From an uncultured Bacteroidota bacterium (GTDB lineage: Bacteria; Bacteroidota; Bacteroidia; 2-12-FULL-35-15): a DNA stretch of 26,258 bases. Numbering within the stretch: position 1 is the stretch's first letter; the number at the start of each line of letters is the position of its first letter. Of the stretch, positions 8,244 to 15,430 are shown piece by piece. The stretch covers positions 1-26,258 of the forward strand of contig CAIRRW010000291.1 of the NCBI GenBank assembly GCA_903881065.1. Reading direction: 5' to 3'. Made by a program: the position numbers and the translations under genes. A model generated the notes under the pieces. It ran no database searches. It had not been told where the DNA came from and saw nothing but the letters and a program-made list of their open reading frames with translations.

Positions 8244-8646
8244 ACCTGCTTTTTATTTCCTCATTCGGTATCATACATACCTCTTTTTTACCGAACCACT
8301 TATATCTGTTCTTTGCTATGCAGCCATAGATGCCATTTCGTATGAATGGCGGAACGATAATAAGGAAATATAATAATGAATATAGTTTATTAAGATGCTT
8401 TGCAGCCCGCAGGGCAGCTGTTGATTTCAAATAGATTTTATTATTCTCAATTAAAACAAAACTTTCTAGTTGAGTATCCTCTGGATTAAATTTACTCAAC
8501 AGTTCTTTTCCTTGTTCTGATTGAAGAGGAGCGAACAGGAAATAATTTTTTGTATCGTGATTAATAATAAAATTGACAGAAGAATTACATAAGTTACATA
8601 CTCCATCAAATAGAATTATTGCTTTATCATTACTGTTGTCAGGCAT
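8233..8646 (-). CDS. DCC-family (DUF393) thiol-disulfide oxidoreductase-like protein
   Basis: The 137 residues carry the family signature FDGVCNLCN, with the CxxC pair at Cys17 and Cys20 near the N-terminus, and the segment FAPLQSEQGKELL typical of DUF393/YuxK proteins. These are predicted thiol oxidoreductases with a thioredoxin-like fold; no substrate is established. I chose the ATG at 8646-8644, which overlaps the stop of the upstream gene as TGATG, rather than the TTG one codon earlier. That overlap makes it the last gene of the metal-handling operon read leftwards from 13035, although DCC genes also occur in many unrelated places. A role in redox handling of Cys metal ligands is inference. 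Confidence 0.85.
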   Translation of the reverse strand: MPDNSNDKAIILFDGVCNLCNSSVNFIINHDTKNYFLFAPLQSEQGKELLSKFNPEDTQLESFVLIENNKIYLKSTAALRAAKHLNKLYSLLYFLIIVPPFIRNGIYGCIAKNRYKWFGKKEVCMIPNEEIKSRFIS

Positions 8647-10142
8647 CAATGGCGTATAGCAAGCTCATAAGGATCTACTGCAACTTCTATACTTTTAATT
8701 GTTCCTTTACTTGTTTTTACAAGTGCATGTGCATTCATGTCAATAAAAGTAATGTACCCATCCTTGCCGCCGCATACTGAAGTATGATGAGGTGCAGGCC
8801 CGCCTGCTACAGCATTTCTATTGGCTACATATACTAAATTATTTGAATCATCTACATCTACACCATGCGGCTGATGACCTGTATATATTGGCGACCAGTT
8901 TACCTGAGTGTTGCTGTTCATATCTATTACTGCTACGCTGCCACGTTTGCCGGAAAAGGATAATGTATCTTCTTCGCAGGTAACAAATAAAAGATTGTTC
9001 TTTACTGAGCAAGCCATCTCGGCAGGGTAACCGCCAACTGGGATTGATGTAATAAATGCATCATTGCTTGTTTGCATTACACGTACTTCCGAAGTGCCGG
9101 TGCAGGTTACAAAGTATTTTGAGCCATCAGGTGAGAACTCGATTTGATGCGAATTAAGATAGGCTGCAGGAGGTGTGTTGTACAAATTAATTTGTGAATA
9201 AGAAGAAAAATCAGTTACCGGAATCTTGTAAATCTGGCTGCTGTTATACTGTTCGGTGATGTACAGGAAATTACCATCGGGACTGACACATGAACCATGT
9301 GGCGAATTAAATCCGACATGATGGGTAACCGTTAACGCATTTAGATTTACTTCGGCAATGTCGCTGCTGGTGCCGCTAAGGTCGGTGATGTAAGCTTTAC
9401 TTCCATCACTAGTCATAGCAAACGTACTCCAGTTGCCGGTGATAATTACAGGCGGCTGATTAACATTAAGTATTGCCTGACCTACATACGAATCGTCGGA
9501 AGTACGGTATTTCTGAATGGCATTTCCTTTATAAAAAACAACGTACCAGTATTGTCCGTCAGGCGAAACTTGTATGTCGTGAGGAGCTTCAATGGCTCCA
9601 CTGTTTCCTATATTTATATAACGCATGGGTAATAATGTTTCCTCGTCAAACACAGTTACAACATCGCATCCCTGGTTGGCAACATAAAACTTTTTACGAT
9701 ACGGGTTATCCGAAAACTTTACAAAGCCCGATGTGTTGGGAGCTCCGGCATCTATCCAGTTCTCAATCAATTTTACATCATCATGCGAAAGAGGTGATTT
9801 GTTATAAGGCATAGTAGGTACAAGCGACACTCCTAAATCGGGATAAGTATTAATTGAATAACAGCAGGTGCTGAAGTCATGCCGATAGGGAATAACACAG
9901 GTACTGTTGTTTCCGCCTTCAAACATTTTATCCCAACTTTGTAATGATAGTCCGCCGGCGCCACCCTTGCTGGCATCATTATGACAGCCGGTATTAGCAC
10001 ATTTATTTACTATTACTTTTCCAACCTCGGTAGGGTAACCATTGTAATCGGGTGTTCCTTTATCATATCGGCAATTCGAAAAAAGGCAACAGGTGATTGC
10101 TGCGAGTGTTTCAATTAATAGAAATGATTTTTTATTCTTCAT
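8646..10142 (-). CDS. Probable lipoprotein: N-terminal cytochrome c-like domain plus YVTN beta-propeller
   Basis: The 498-residue protein has a signal sequence with Cys24 (LFSNC) as a possible lipidation site. Residues about 35-135 look like a short cytochrome c domain of the type seen in surface cytochromes: CANTGCH at residues 48-54 is a CX4CH version of the haem site, MPYNKSPLSHDDVKLIENWIDAGAPN supplies a possible Met111 ligand, and four further Cys lie at 82-94. Residues about 150-498 form a YVTN-type beta-propeller with recurring units such as FYVANQGCDVVTVFD, IQVSPDGQYWYVV, CVSPDGNFLYITEQ and LVYVANRN. It follows the transthyretin-like lipoprotein gene by 33 bases and overlaps the DCC gene, so it belongs to the operon. 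Haem attachment by CX4CH is unproven; the site could instead bind metal. Confidence 0.8.
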   Translation of the reverse strand: MKNKKSFLLIETLAAITCCLFSNCRYDKGTPDYNGYPTEVGKVIVNKCANTGCHNDASKGGAGGLSLQSWDKMFEGGNNSTCVIPYRHDFSTCCYSINTYPDLGVSLVPTMPYNKSPLSHDDVKLIENWIDAGAPNTSGFVKFSDNPYRKKFYVANQGCDVVTVFDEETLLPMRYINIGNSGAIEAPHDIQVSPDGQYWYVVFYKGNAIQKYRTSDDSYVGQAILNVNQPPVIITGNWSTFAMTSDGSKAYITDLSGTSSDIAEVNLNALTVTHHVGFNSPHGSCVSPDGNFLYITEQYNSSQIYKIPVTDFSSYSQINLYNTPPAAYLNSHQIEFSPDGSKYFVTCTGTSEVRVMQTSNDAFITSIPVGGYPAEMACSVKNNLLFVTCEEDTLSFSGKRGSVAVIDMNSNTQVNWSPIYTGHQPHGVDVDDSNNLVYVANRNAVAGGPAPHHTSVCGGKDGYITFIDMNAHALVKTSKGTIKSIEVAVDPYELAIRH

Positions 10143-10175
10143 TCAAGGTGTTCGACAACAATTATTTCATAAGGA

Positions 10176-10553
10176 TTATTCCACAACAGGAACATCAGTT
10201 GGATATGATTTATTGTATTTAAGTTTTACAGAGATACCTCCTGTTACAGTTGAAGATATTGAATTGTCCCAACCTACACCATATAAATAATAATTGCCCA
10301 TCCGTAGATTATGAAATTCATAATTTGCATTTGCATCGGCTGTAGTATGGTCGTCGTAAGTAGTTACATCGGCTCCGGGGAAATCGGTAGCACCATATTT
10401 TATATAAACTACAGCATTCGGTATTGGTTTCTCATGGTGGAACACTCCGCCGCTAACGCTTGAATTGCCGCCTATTCCTTCTTTATGACAGGCGGTGAAA
10501 ATAAATGAAACAGATACTGAAAGAAGGATTAAAAGTTTTGCTGATTTTTTCAT
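10176..10553 (-). CDS. Small lipoprotein with a transthyretin/carboxypeptidase-regulatory-like domain
   Basis: The 125 residues begin with a lipoprotein signal (hydrophobic stretch, then FTAC with Cys22). The rest looks like a single Ig-like domain of the carboxypeptidase-regulatory (transthyretin-like) type: GGVFHHEKPIPNAVVYIKYG, then TTADANANYEFHNLRMGNYYLYGVGWD, the typical order of turn, strand and 'G.Y' segment. Such domains bind or present ligands in the envelope. The paired His in GVFHHEK might be metal ligands, which is inference. It sits between the MbnP-family and the cytochrome/propeller genes, with 69 and 33 bases of spacing. Confidence 0.75.
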   Translation of the reverse strand: MKKSAKLLILLSVSVSFIFTACHKEGIGGNSSVSGGVFHHEKPIPNAVVYIKYGATDFPGADVTTYDDHTTADANANYEFHNLRMGNYYLYGVGWDNSISSTVTGGISVKLKYNKSYPTDVPVVE

Positions 10554-10622
10554 GATATTGATTTTTGTAAAATTAGTGATTTAATTAAAGTTAATTGTTT
10601 ATATAATCTAAATTGAATAATA

Positions 10623-11399
10623 TTATTGATACATAATCATAGTTGAAACATTACTCTTGAGTTGTAACCCCAATGATGTACTATTGGCTGCAACAGTATT
10701 CATAATAAGATTGCCTGCTGTATGTAAATTAATTCCGGTAAATAATTTATTGTAATCAATCATCATATGTACAAGTTGTGTTTGATTGGGAGCAATGGTA
10801 AAGTTATTATCAGGTAATTGAATAGTTACCAAATTATTGTTTGTGCCTATTTTATAGGAGAATGACTGCATTTGAGCTACTGTACCATTGCCGGCAGCGG
10901 TAGTATCTATTGCACCCTGAAAATTAACAAACACAAAACCTGATGGCTGTGCCGTGTTGCCGAACCACATTACAGGTTGATTGAGCGTGCTGTCAGAAGC
11001 CACTGGTGTGGCAGCATTGGTGGCAACAGGTAACCCAACATTAAAACGTACAGATTTATAATTGCCCGAAGGAACAGTGCCAAGAATGTACGGTTCTATC
11101 TGTTGTTTTTTTAATACAATTACACCCGGAACATCAATAGCTGATCCATCCAGCTTGAGTAACTGAATATTAGAAAGGTATAGTTGAGCAAAATGCACTT
11201 TAATTTTTCTTCCCGAAGACATTACATAAACACTGTCATAGTCGGCTACTTCTACCGAGTCTACCATTGTATGTAGGTGAAACTCGATAACGCCGGTAGC
11301 TGGGGTTGGTGTTGCTGAATCGTCAGCAGATTTTTTACATCCGTTGAACATTGTTATTGTTGCAATACTTATTATTAATATGGAAATATATTTTTTCAT
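10623..11399 (-). CDS. MbnP-family lipoprotein (copper-associated periplasmic protein)
   Basis: The 258-residue protein has a lipobox (MFNGC, Cys21) and a body matching the MbnP/MopE-type domain: EFHLHTMVDS (His41, His43), FAQLYLSNIQLLKLDG at 70-85, then YILGTVPSGNYKSVRFNVGLP at 104-124, a single tryptophan (Trp145 in PVMWFGN), and GFVFVNFQG at 154-162. In methane-oxidising bacteria, proteins of this family bind copper and partner with the dihaem enzyme MbnH, which converts a Trp of MbnP to kynurenine. Here Trp145 is the only Trp, but no MbnH gene is seen in the window. It is the third gene of the minus-strand operon, 47 bases after the Met-rich protein gene. Assignment is by motif reading, without a search. 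Confidence 0.72.
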   Translation of the reverse strand: MKKYISILIISIATITMFNGCKKSADDSATPTPATGVIEFHLHTMVDSVEVADYDSVYVMSSGRKIKVHFAQLYLSNIQLLKLDGSAIDVPGVIVLKKQQIEPYILGTVPSGNYKSVRFNVGLPVATNAATPVASDSTLNQPVMWFGNTAQPSGFVFVNFQGAIDTTAAGNGTVAQMQSFSYKIGTNNNLVTIQLPDNNFTIAPNQTQLVHMMIDYNKLFTGINLHTAGNLIMNTVAANSTSLGLQLKSNVSTMIMYQ

Positions 11400-11446
11400 T
11401 TTATTTTTGACTGTTAAATTGTTTTAAGATTAATTAAATTGATTTT

Positions 11447-12517
11447 TTAGAATAATATAGCATAACCGGCGTAAAGTGTTGACTTTTGCGCTAGTTGAAC
11501 ACCATTCACCTTTTGATAAATGGGTTGCCCGTATTCCAGTGAAAGCTTGCAATGCTGCAACCATGTTTTGTTGAAATAAAAATTAAGGCCGGCGAAAGCA
11601 CTAATAGTATTACCACCATAATTAGTAGCGAAGGCAACAGGCTCGAGGGTTTCGATGAGTGAAACATCATTACCTGATATTTTTGCTGCTGAATTTTCTT
11701 CTACTCGAATTGAAGTACTAATCCATGGCAACCATTTATATGCTGCCCAAGCATTGGCGTTCAGCTCGTTTCCTAAATGATATCCAAGCGAATTATTAAA
11801 CGGACGCGCTATTAAAGTTAGCTGTGTGCCTGCCGAAAACTTTTCTTCTTTGAATAAATAAGATACTCCCGGCATAAAATCCAAGCTGCCCGAACCAAGT
11901 TGCATCATATATGGTAAGCGTGTATCTGGATACATCATATCATCACTTTTGCCTTTTATAGTAATGCTTCCGGTAGGAATGTTTATTCCTCCACTTATAA
12001 AAACATGGTTGGCATTTTTATTTATAAGTGCATATACAGCATAAATTTTGGTATCGCCTAGTCCGGATGTTTTTGTTGTCATGTTGGTGTAAGTTGACAT
12101 TACCATTGGTTTGCCATCCATTATCATTGTAGTGCCCGGAAAGGCAGTCATACTCATATTATTCACATTGTAATTGAACATCGCCATTACAGAAAGCTTG
12201 TCGGTGATGCCATACATTGCCATTAACATGTGCATGTCCATTTGCATCGATTGTGGCGACATGATATATGAATTGAACACATAATTATCATCTACCTTGA
12301 TATTACCTGATAATTTATCTTTCATTATCATACTCATATAATGGTAGGATATTTTCCAGCTACCATTTGCATGTTCATGTCCGAACATGATGCCTGCAGG
12401 ACTTAAATCGTGCCAGATACAATCGCATACTTGCATCGAATCGCAGGATGTTTGTGATGATAATGTGATGCTTTTGATAAGCAGCATACACAATAAAATA
12501 TGTTTTATTGGTTTCAT
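11447..12517 (-). CDS. Met-rich outer-membrane transporter-like protein of the copper locus
   Basis: This 356-residue exported protein has a signal peptide (MKPIKHILLC...LSSQ). The mature N-terminus is rich in soft-metal ligands: CDSMQVCDC, then PAGIMFGHEH, then YHYMSMIMK and MQMDMHMLMAMY. I count 21 Met between residues 28 and 146. The rest has alternating strands and ends in a strand with a terminal Phe (YAGYAILF), as in outer-membrane beta-barrels. Similar 'PAGIMGxHxH...YxxMxMxM' proteins in other Gram-negative bacteria are annotated as transporters and often sit by copper genes. I chose ATG 12517 over the in-frame TTG at 12538 because it gives a normal signal peptide. Two palindromes upstream may regulate it. 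Confidence 0.75.
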   Translation of the reverse strand: MKPIKHILLCMLLIKSITLSSQTSCDSMQVCDCIWHDLSPAGIMFGHEHANGSWKISYHYMSMIMKDKLSGNIKVDDNYVFNSYIMSPQSMQMDMHMLMAMYGITDKLSVMAMFNYNVNNMSMTAFPGTTMIMDGKPMVMSTYTNMTTKTSGLGDTKIYAVYALINKNANHVFISGGINIPTGSITIKGKSDDMMYPDTRLPYMMQLGSGSLDFMPGVSYLFKEEKFSAGTQLTLIARPFNNSLGYHLGNELNANAWAAYKWLPWISTSIRVEENSAAKISGNDVSLIETLEPVAFATNYGGNTISAFAGLNFYFNKTWLQHCKLSLEYGQPIYQKVNGVQLAQKSTLYAGYAILF

Positions 12518-12572
12518 TTTCTTAATAGTAAATGGCAAATCTTAAATAGGGCTGTTGATGGCACTATATACG

Positions 12573-12589
12573 TATTACTTATAGTAATA
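12573..12589 (+). promoter_or_regulatory. Palindrome TATTACT-TAT-AGTAATA, candidate operator
   Basis: Perfect 7-bp arms around three bases in the 143-bp gap between the small Cys/His gene and the Met-rich gene. Its length and symmetry suit a dimeric regulator, and a metal-responsive one would fit the locus. There is no T run, so it is not a terminator. Confidence 0.35.
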
Positions 12590-12603
12590 GCAGAGATTGC
12601 TTC

Positions 12604-12616
12604 GGATAAATTATCC
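12604..12616 (+). promoter_or_regulatory. Palindrome GGATAA-A-TTATCC, candidate operator
   Basis: A perfect 6-bp palindrome with a one-base centre lies 14 bases from the previous palindrome and 44 bases downstream of the stop of the small Cys/His gene. It could be a second operator. In an AT-rich genome, short palindromes of this size also arise by chance. Confidence 0.3.
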
Positions 12617-12660
12617 TCGCAACTATGCAATTAAATGTGATGAATTAGCCTTGCGAAAGA

Positions 12661-13035
12661 CTAAATAAGAAAGGATGGCGGATGAAAAACAGACTCCAAA
12701 CTATTAGTTGGAACGGAGAAACTATAAACAGAATTTCCTTTTGCTTCTTCAGAATTGGAAGTAATAAGAGGAGAAGTATTATCGGAAATATATTGTAATT
12801 CAAATTTATCTTTTAGGGTTTGTGAGAAAGGCGATTTGTCTTTTTTATCCTGTGCGGCAAGTTGTTTTTGTAAATGACAACGACCGTTGCAATGCAACAT
12901 CGGTTTGTTTTTATTCTCACAAAGATTCTTGGAAATATACTCCTTGTTCACCTGATAATTAATAAGGATAAAGCTATTGCTAAAGGTTTGCAAAAGAATG
13001 CTTGTAATAGATAATATTATAAAAAGGTGTTTCAC
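12661..13035 (-). CDS. Small exported Cys/His protein of the copper locus
   Basis: The 124 residues start with a hydrophobic signal or anchor segment. A likely metal site follows: CENKNKPMLHCNGRCHL, with Cys39, Met46, His48, Cys49, Cys53 and His54. The C-terminus ends in VFHPPSFLI. Small proteins with a 'C.NK.KP...CNGKC.L' core and a terminal 'FHPP' are familiar as uncharacterised neighbours of copper and TonB genes in Bacteroidota. The start is GTG at 13035-13033; the ATG two bases upstream is followed at once by TGA. It is the first gene of the minus-strand arm, with a TACTTTTG promoter element 17 bases before the start. A copper sensor or chaperone role is inference. Confidence 0.75.
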   Translation of the reverse strand: MKHLFIILSITSILLQTFSNSFILINYQVNKEYISKNLCENKNKPMLHCNGRCHLQKQLAAQDKKDKSPFSQTLKDKFELQYISDNTSPLITSNSEEAKGNSVYSFSVPTNSLESVFHPPSFLI

Positions 13036-13052
13036 ATTATATTATGGTGATG

Positions 13053-13060
13053 CAAAAGTA
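13053..13060 (-). promoter_or_regulatory. -7 element TACTTTTG, leftward promoter of the metal operon
   Basis: Read on the minus strand, TACTTTTG matches TAnnTTTG exactly and lies 17 bases before the GTG start at 13035. Together with the rightward element at 13123 it makes a compact divergent promoter pair, which suits shared control of both arms. Confidence 0.55.
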
Positions 13061-13122
13061 TTTAAAAAACTGTATATATCGCATTTATTGACAACAATAA
13101 CATTACAGAAATTTAAATTATT

Positions 13123-13130
13123 TACCTTTG
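13123..13130 (+). promoter_or_regulatory. -7 element TACCTTTG, rightward promoter of the metal locus
   Basis: Exact TAnnTTTG match 14 bases before the ATG at 13145, so the leader is about 10 bases without Shine-Dalgarno. A -33 TTTG at 19-21 bases was not found; an activator could make up for it. Confidence 0.55.
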
Positions 13131-13144
13131 ATAAATTATTTTCC

Positions 13145-13681
13145 ATGAAATTAAAGTTTTTATTTCTCTTCATTTTCTTTTCTTTTTCCAACTTATCTTT
13201 TATTCTGGCACAGTTTAGTTGGGCACAGGTTGGTGTAAACGGACTTACCTGTTCTGCCTGCTCGCGAAGTGTTGAAATGAGTATTCGTAAGCTTAGTTTT
13301 GTTGATAGCGTTATTATGAATCTGGAACATACTGATGGGAAAATTATTTTTAAAAAAGGTTCCAAAGTAGAAATAGACAAGATTGCCAAAGCTTTTACCG
13401 ATGCCGGATTTTCGGTGCGTAGTTTATATACAGGAATTACTATTGAAAATATTTCTGTTGCCAATGATTGTTGCTGGAATTTTGAAAATAATACTTATCA
13501 TTTTATTAAAGTAACGGAAAGCAAAGAATTTAAAGGAACTGTTAGCTTAAAATTTATTGGAGATAAGTATATGCCAAAGAGCGAATACAAAGAATGGAAA
13601 CCTTACTTATCAAATCCTTGTGTTTCCCTTGTAAATATAGATGCTTCATCATCCAAAACGTATTATGTTACTTTATTTTAA
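13145..13681 (+). CDS. Exported heavy-metal-associated (HMA) domain protein
   Basis: The 178-residue protein has a signal peptide (cleavage near FILA, residue 22) followed by an HMA domain at about residues 27-95. The metal motif is GLTCSACSRSVE, with Cys36 and Cys39. It is followed by the family's SIRKLSFVDSVIMNLEHTDGKIIF and IAKAFTDAGFSVRSL. HMA domains bind Cu(I) and pass it between partners; most are cytoplasmic, so a periplasmic one is notable. Residues about 96-178 form an extra beta-rich part with a CC pair (NDCCWNF) and one more Cys (NPC). I chose ATG 13145 because the longer frame from 12977 runs through the divergent promoter and lacks a signal peptide. Its end overlaps the next gene by 17 bases. 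Confidence 0.85.
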   Translation: MKLKFLFLFIFFSFSNLSFILAQFSWAQVGVNGLTCSACSRSVEMSIRKLSFVDSVIMNLEHTDGKIIFKKGSKVEIDKIAKAFTDAGFSVRSLYTGITIENISVANDCCWNFENNTYHFIKVTESKEFKGTVSLKFIGDKYMPKSEYKEWKPYLSNPCVSLVNIDASSSKTYYVTLF

Positions 13682-14624
13682 AAGATGTGTTTCGGCTTCA
13701 GTTATTTTATTGTTTGTAAAAAGCAATTTAGCATTCTCTCAGGAACTTTTCCCGCATTCCGAGCCAGCCAGTAACATTGCCAAAGGAGTGCTCGGCATAC
13801 GCATAGCGAATGAAGGATTCAATGAGATAACACAGTTCAGATCACAACAGAACTTCCGATTTATGTTTGGCATTACTTCCAAATTAATGATTACCGAATC
13901 GTTTCTTTTTTCCAACCATCATGGTTATTATTTTCCTTCTGATTTTATTAAGCAGGATGCGGATAATGGCTATTATACTAATGGTGTAGCCAGAGGAAGA
14001 GAAAATTTATATCAGTTTGAGAGTATGAATTTAAATATTAAGTATCGGTTTTTGAGTAGGGATGGGGAGAAACAGCATTTCCGTATGTCGGGTTATCTGG
14101 AGCTTGCCGGAGGAAATGAAGCACATTATGAAGCGGAACCTAACCTAACGGGAGATAATGGCGGCATAGGAGCAGGGATTACTGCCACTCAACTGAAAAA
14201 TAAGTTTGCCGTGTCTTTAACTGTTGGCGGCATCATTCCTCATAAATATCATTATCAGTTAAAAGATTCAACGCTGGATGTTAAGTATGGCAATGCGATT
14301 ACGGCAATTCTGTCGTTTGGACGATTGTGCCTGCCTGCACATTATAAAAGTTATAATCAAACAAACATTAATATATATGCCGAGTTTGTGGGTAAAATAT
14401 ATGGCGGTGCTTCGGTAGTTGATAAAGGAAACAATGTTGCCATCATTAACTTTCCGGCGCTTGGAGCAGGCAGTTATGTGGAGTTTCGACCATCAGTACA
14501 ATTTATTTTTCATTCCAACTTGCGTGTTGATTTATCTGTTGGCGAACCTATAATTAATCAATCCTACGCACATATTGCGCCTATGTATTACTTTACCATT
14601 CAGCGATATTTCTATTTCAAATAA
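13665..14624 (+). CDS. Probable outer-membrane protein coupled to the exported HMA protein
   Basis: The protein is 319 residues from ATG 13665 (327 from ATG 13641). I prefer 13665 because it gives a compact signal peptide ending near NLAFSQ. The mature part is rich in alternating strands with many aromatic residues (FRFMFGITSKLMITESFLF, FRMSGYLELAGGNEAHYEAEP, FHSNLRVDLSVGEP) and ends in an aromatic strand, FTIQRYFYFK, which suggests an outer-membrane beta-barrel. I do not recognise a named family. The overlap with the HMA gene means translational coupling, so the two probably work together, for example as an export or uptake route for the metal the HMA protein binds. That role is inference. 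Confidence 0.72.
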   Translation: MLLYFKRCVSASVILLFVKSNLAFSQELFPHSEPASNIAKGVLGIRIANEGFNEITQFRSQQNFRFMFGITSKLMITESFLFSNHHGYYFPSDFIKQDADNGYYTNGVARGRENLYQFESMNLNIKYRFLSRDGEKQHFRMSGYLELAGGNEAHYEAEPNLTGDNGGIGAGITATQLKNKFAVSLTVGGIIPHKYHYQLKDSTLDVKYGNAITAILSFGRLCLPAHYKSYNQTNINIYAEFVGKIYGGASVVDKGNNVAIINFPALGAGSYVEFRPSVQFIFHSNLRVDLSVGEPIINQSYAHIAPMYYFTIQRYFYFK

Positions 14625-14625
14625 A

Positions 14626-14654
14626 AAAAGCTCCGTATTTCTACGAAGCTTTTT
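14626..14654 (+). terminator. Terminator between convergent genes, likely bidirectional
   Basis: The hairpin arms AAAAGCT-C-CGTA and TACG-A-AGCTTTT (one C/A mismatch) surround a TTTC loop (14638-14641). A runs lie before it and T runs after it, so it can end both the rightward gene at 14624 and the leftward gene ending at 14674. Confidence 0.85.
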
Positions 14655-14673
14655 ATTTATTATTAATTATCGT

Positions 14674-15348
14674 TTACTGCGGAATAGTTACTGGTTTTGG
14701 GCTTGCTACGGGCGATATACCATTTGGATTAAAATTAACTACTGACGAATTTATTTTATCACCTTCTTTTTGATTTTGAATTATTACTTTGCTTGCAGTA
14801 ACCACATCAGCAAAAATAAAAGAACCATCGGCAGCAGTAATTTTTAATTGAGTATTACCGCATTTCACCACTGTAACTTTAGGGTCGTTTGATGAGATTA
14901 CCAACATTCCATACGATAATTTATCTGCATCTTCAGTTAATTTTATTTCTCCTGCATCATCTACATATACATATTTCAGATTTTCGGGAGTAGATGGATT
15001 GCCAGTGCTGGTAGTACTTGTAGATGTACCGTTGACACAACCTAATGCCACAATGCCGCCATCACCTTGCGCTACAAGGTCAACTGCGTCATAGTTTGCT
15101 TCCATTGCCGATATGCATTTTGCAAGTATGTCGGTATAACTTTTCATTTCTTCCTTACTATCATCTTTTGCGCTTAAAGAAGCAAGTAGGCTATTCCCCA
15201 TTGTTGTAATGGTAGCACCATCAGTTGGAATAGCCGGAAAAGTGGCAGTATTTTTGGTTAATAATTTTCCACTTTTAAGCATATAAGTGGGGCGTTTGTC
15301 TTCCTGCATTAAAGCAAATTCGCGTAAGCAATTAATTACTGTTTTCAT
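14674..15348 (-). CDS. Uncharacterised 224-residue protein, helical N-terminal half and beta-rich C-terminal half
   Basis: I do not recognise a named family. There is no signal peptide. Residues about 1-100 look helical and include SYTDILAKCISAMEANYDAVDLVAQGD. A low-complexity Ser/Thr/Gly linker (about 106-119) joins this to a beta-rich part with LKYVYVDDAGEIKL, LSYGMLVISSNDPKVTVVKC and FADVVTASKVIIQNQ, possibly an Ig or fibronectin-like domain. The outline recalls Bacteroidota proteins with a short helical domain before an Fn3-like domain, but the match is loose. The gene begins 83 bases from the array of 21-bp repeats and faces away from it. No standard TAnnTTTG element was seen between array and start, so the array may belong to its regulation. 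Confidence 0.6.
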   Translation of the reverse strand: MKTVINCLREFALMQEDKRPTYMLKSGKLLTKNTATFPAIPTDGATITTMGNSLLASLSAKDDSKEEMKSYTDILAKCISAMEANYDAVDLVAQGDGGIVALGCVNGTSTSTTSTGNPSTPENLKYVYVDDAGEIKLTEDADKLSYGMLVISSNDPKVTVVKCGNTQLKITAADGSFIFADVVTASKVIIQNQKEGDKINSSVVNFNPNGISPVASPKPVTIPQ

Positions 15349-15430
15349 ATTTTTTGTTTTTAGTTATTGTTTATTTATTTATTACTGTTTTTAATTCATT
15401 ATAGTATAGTATTAAAATCTTAAATCTCAC

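Noticed and set aside
8647..8649. TTG as start of the DCC gene
   Set aside because: The ATG one codon later overlaps the upstream stop as TGATG, the more usual arrangement.
9473..9814. Plus-strand frame of 113 residues
   Set aside because: It lies wholly antisense to the cytochrome/propeller gene and has no family features.
12518..12538. TTG start adding seven residues to the Met-rich protein
   Set aside because: ATG 12517 gives a standard signal peptide; the extra residues (MPFTIKK) add nothing recognisable.
12977..13144. N-terminal extension of the HMA protein
   Set aside because: It crosses the divergent promoter region and the start of the opposite gene, and removes the signal peptide from the N-terminus; ATG 13145 follows a promoter element.
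13042..13464. Minus-strand frame of 140 residues
   Set aside because: It is antisense to the HMA gene, which has clear domain evidence; the antisense frame shows no recognisable motif.
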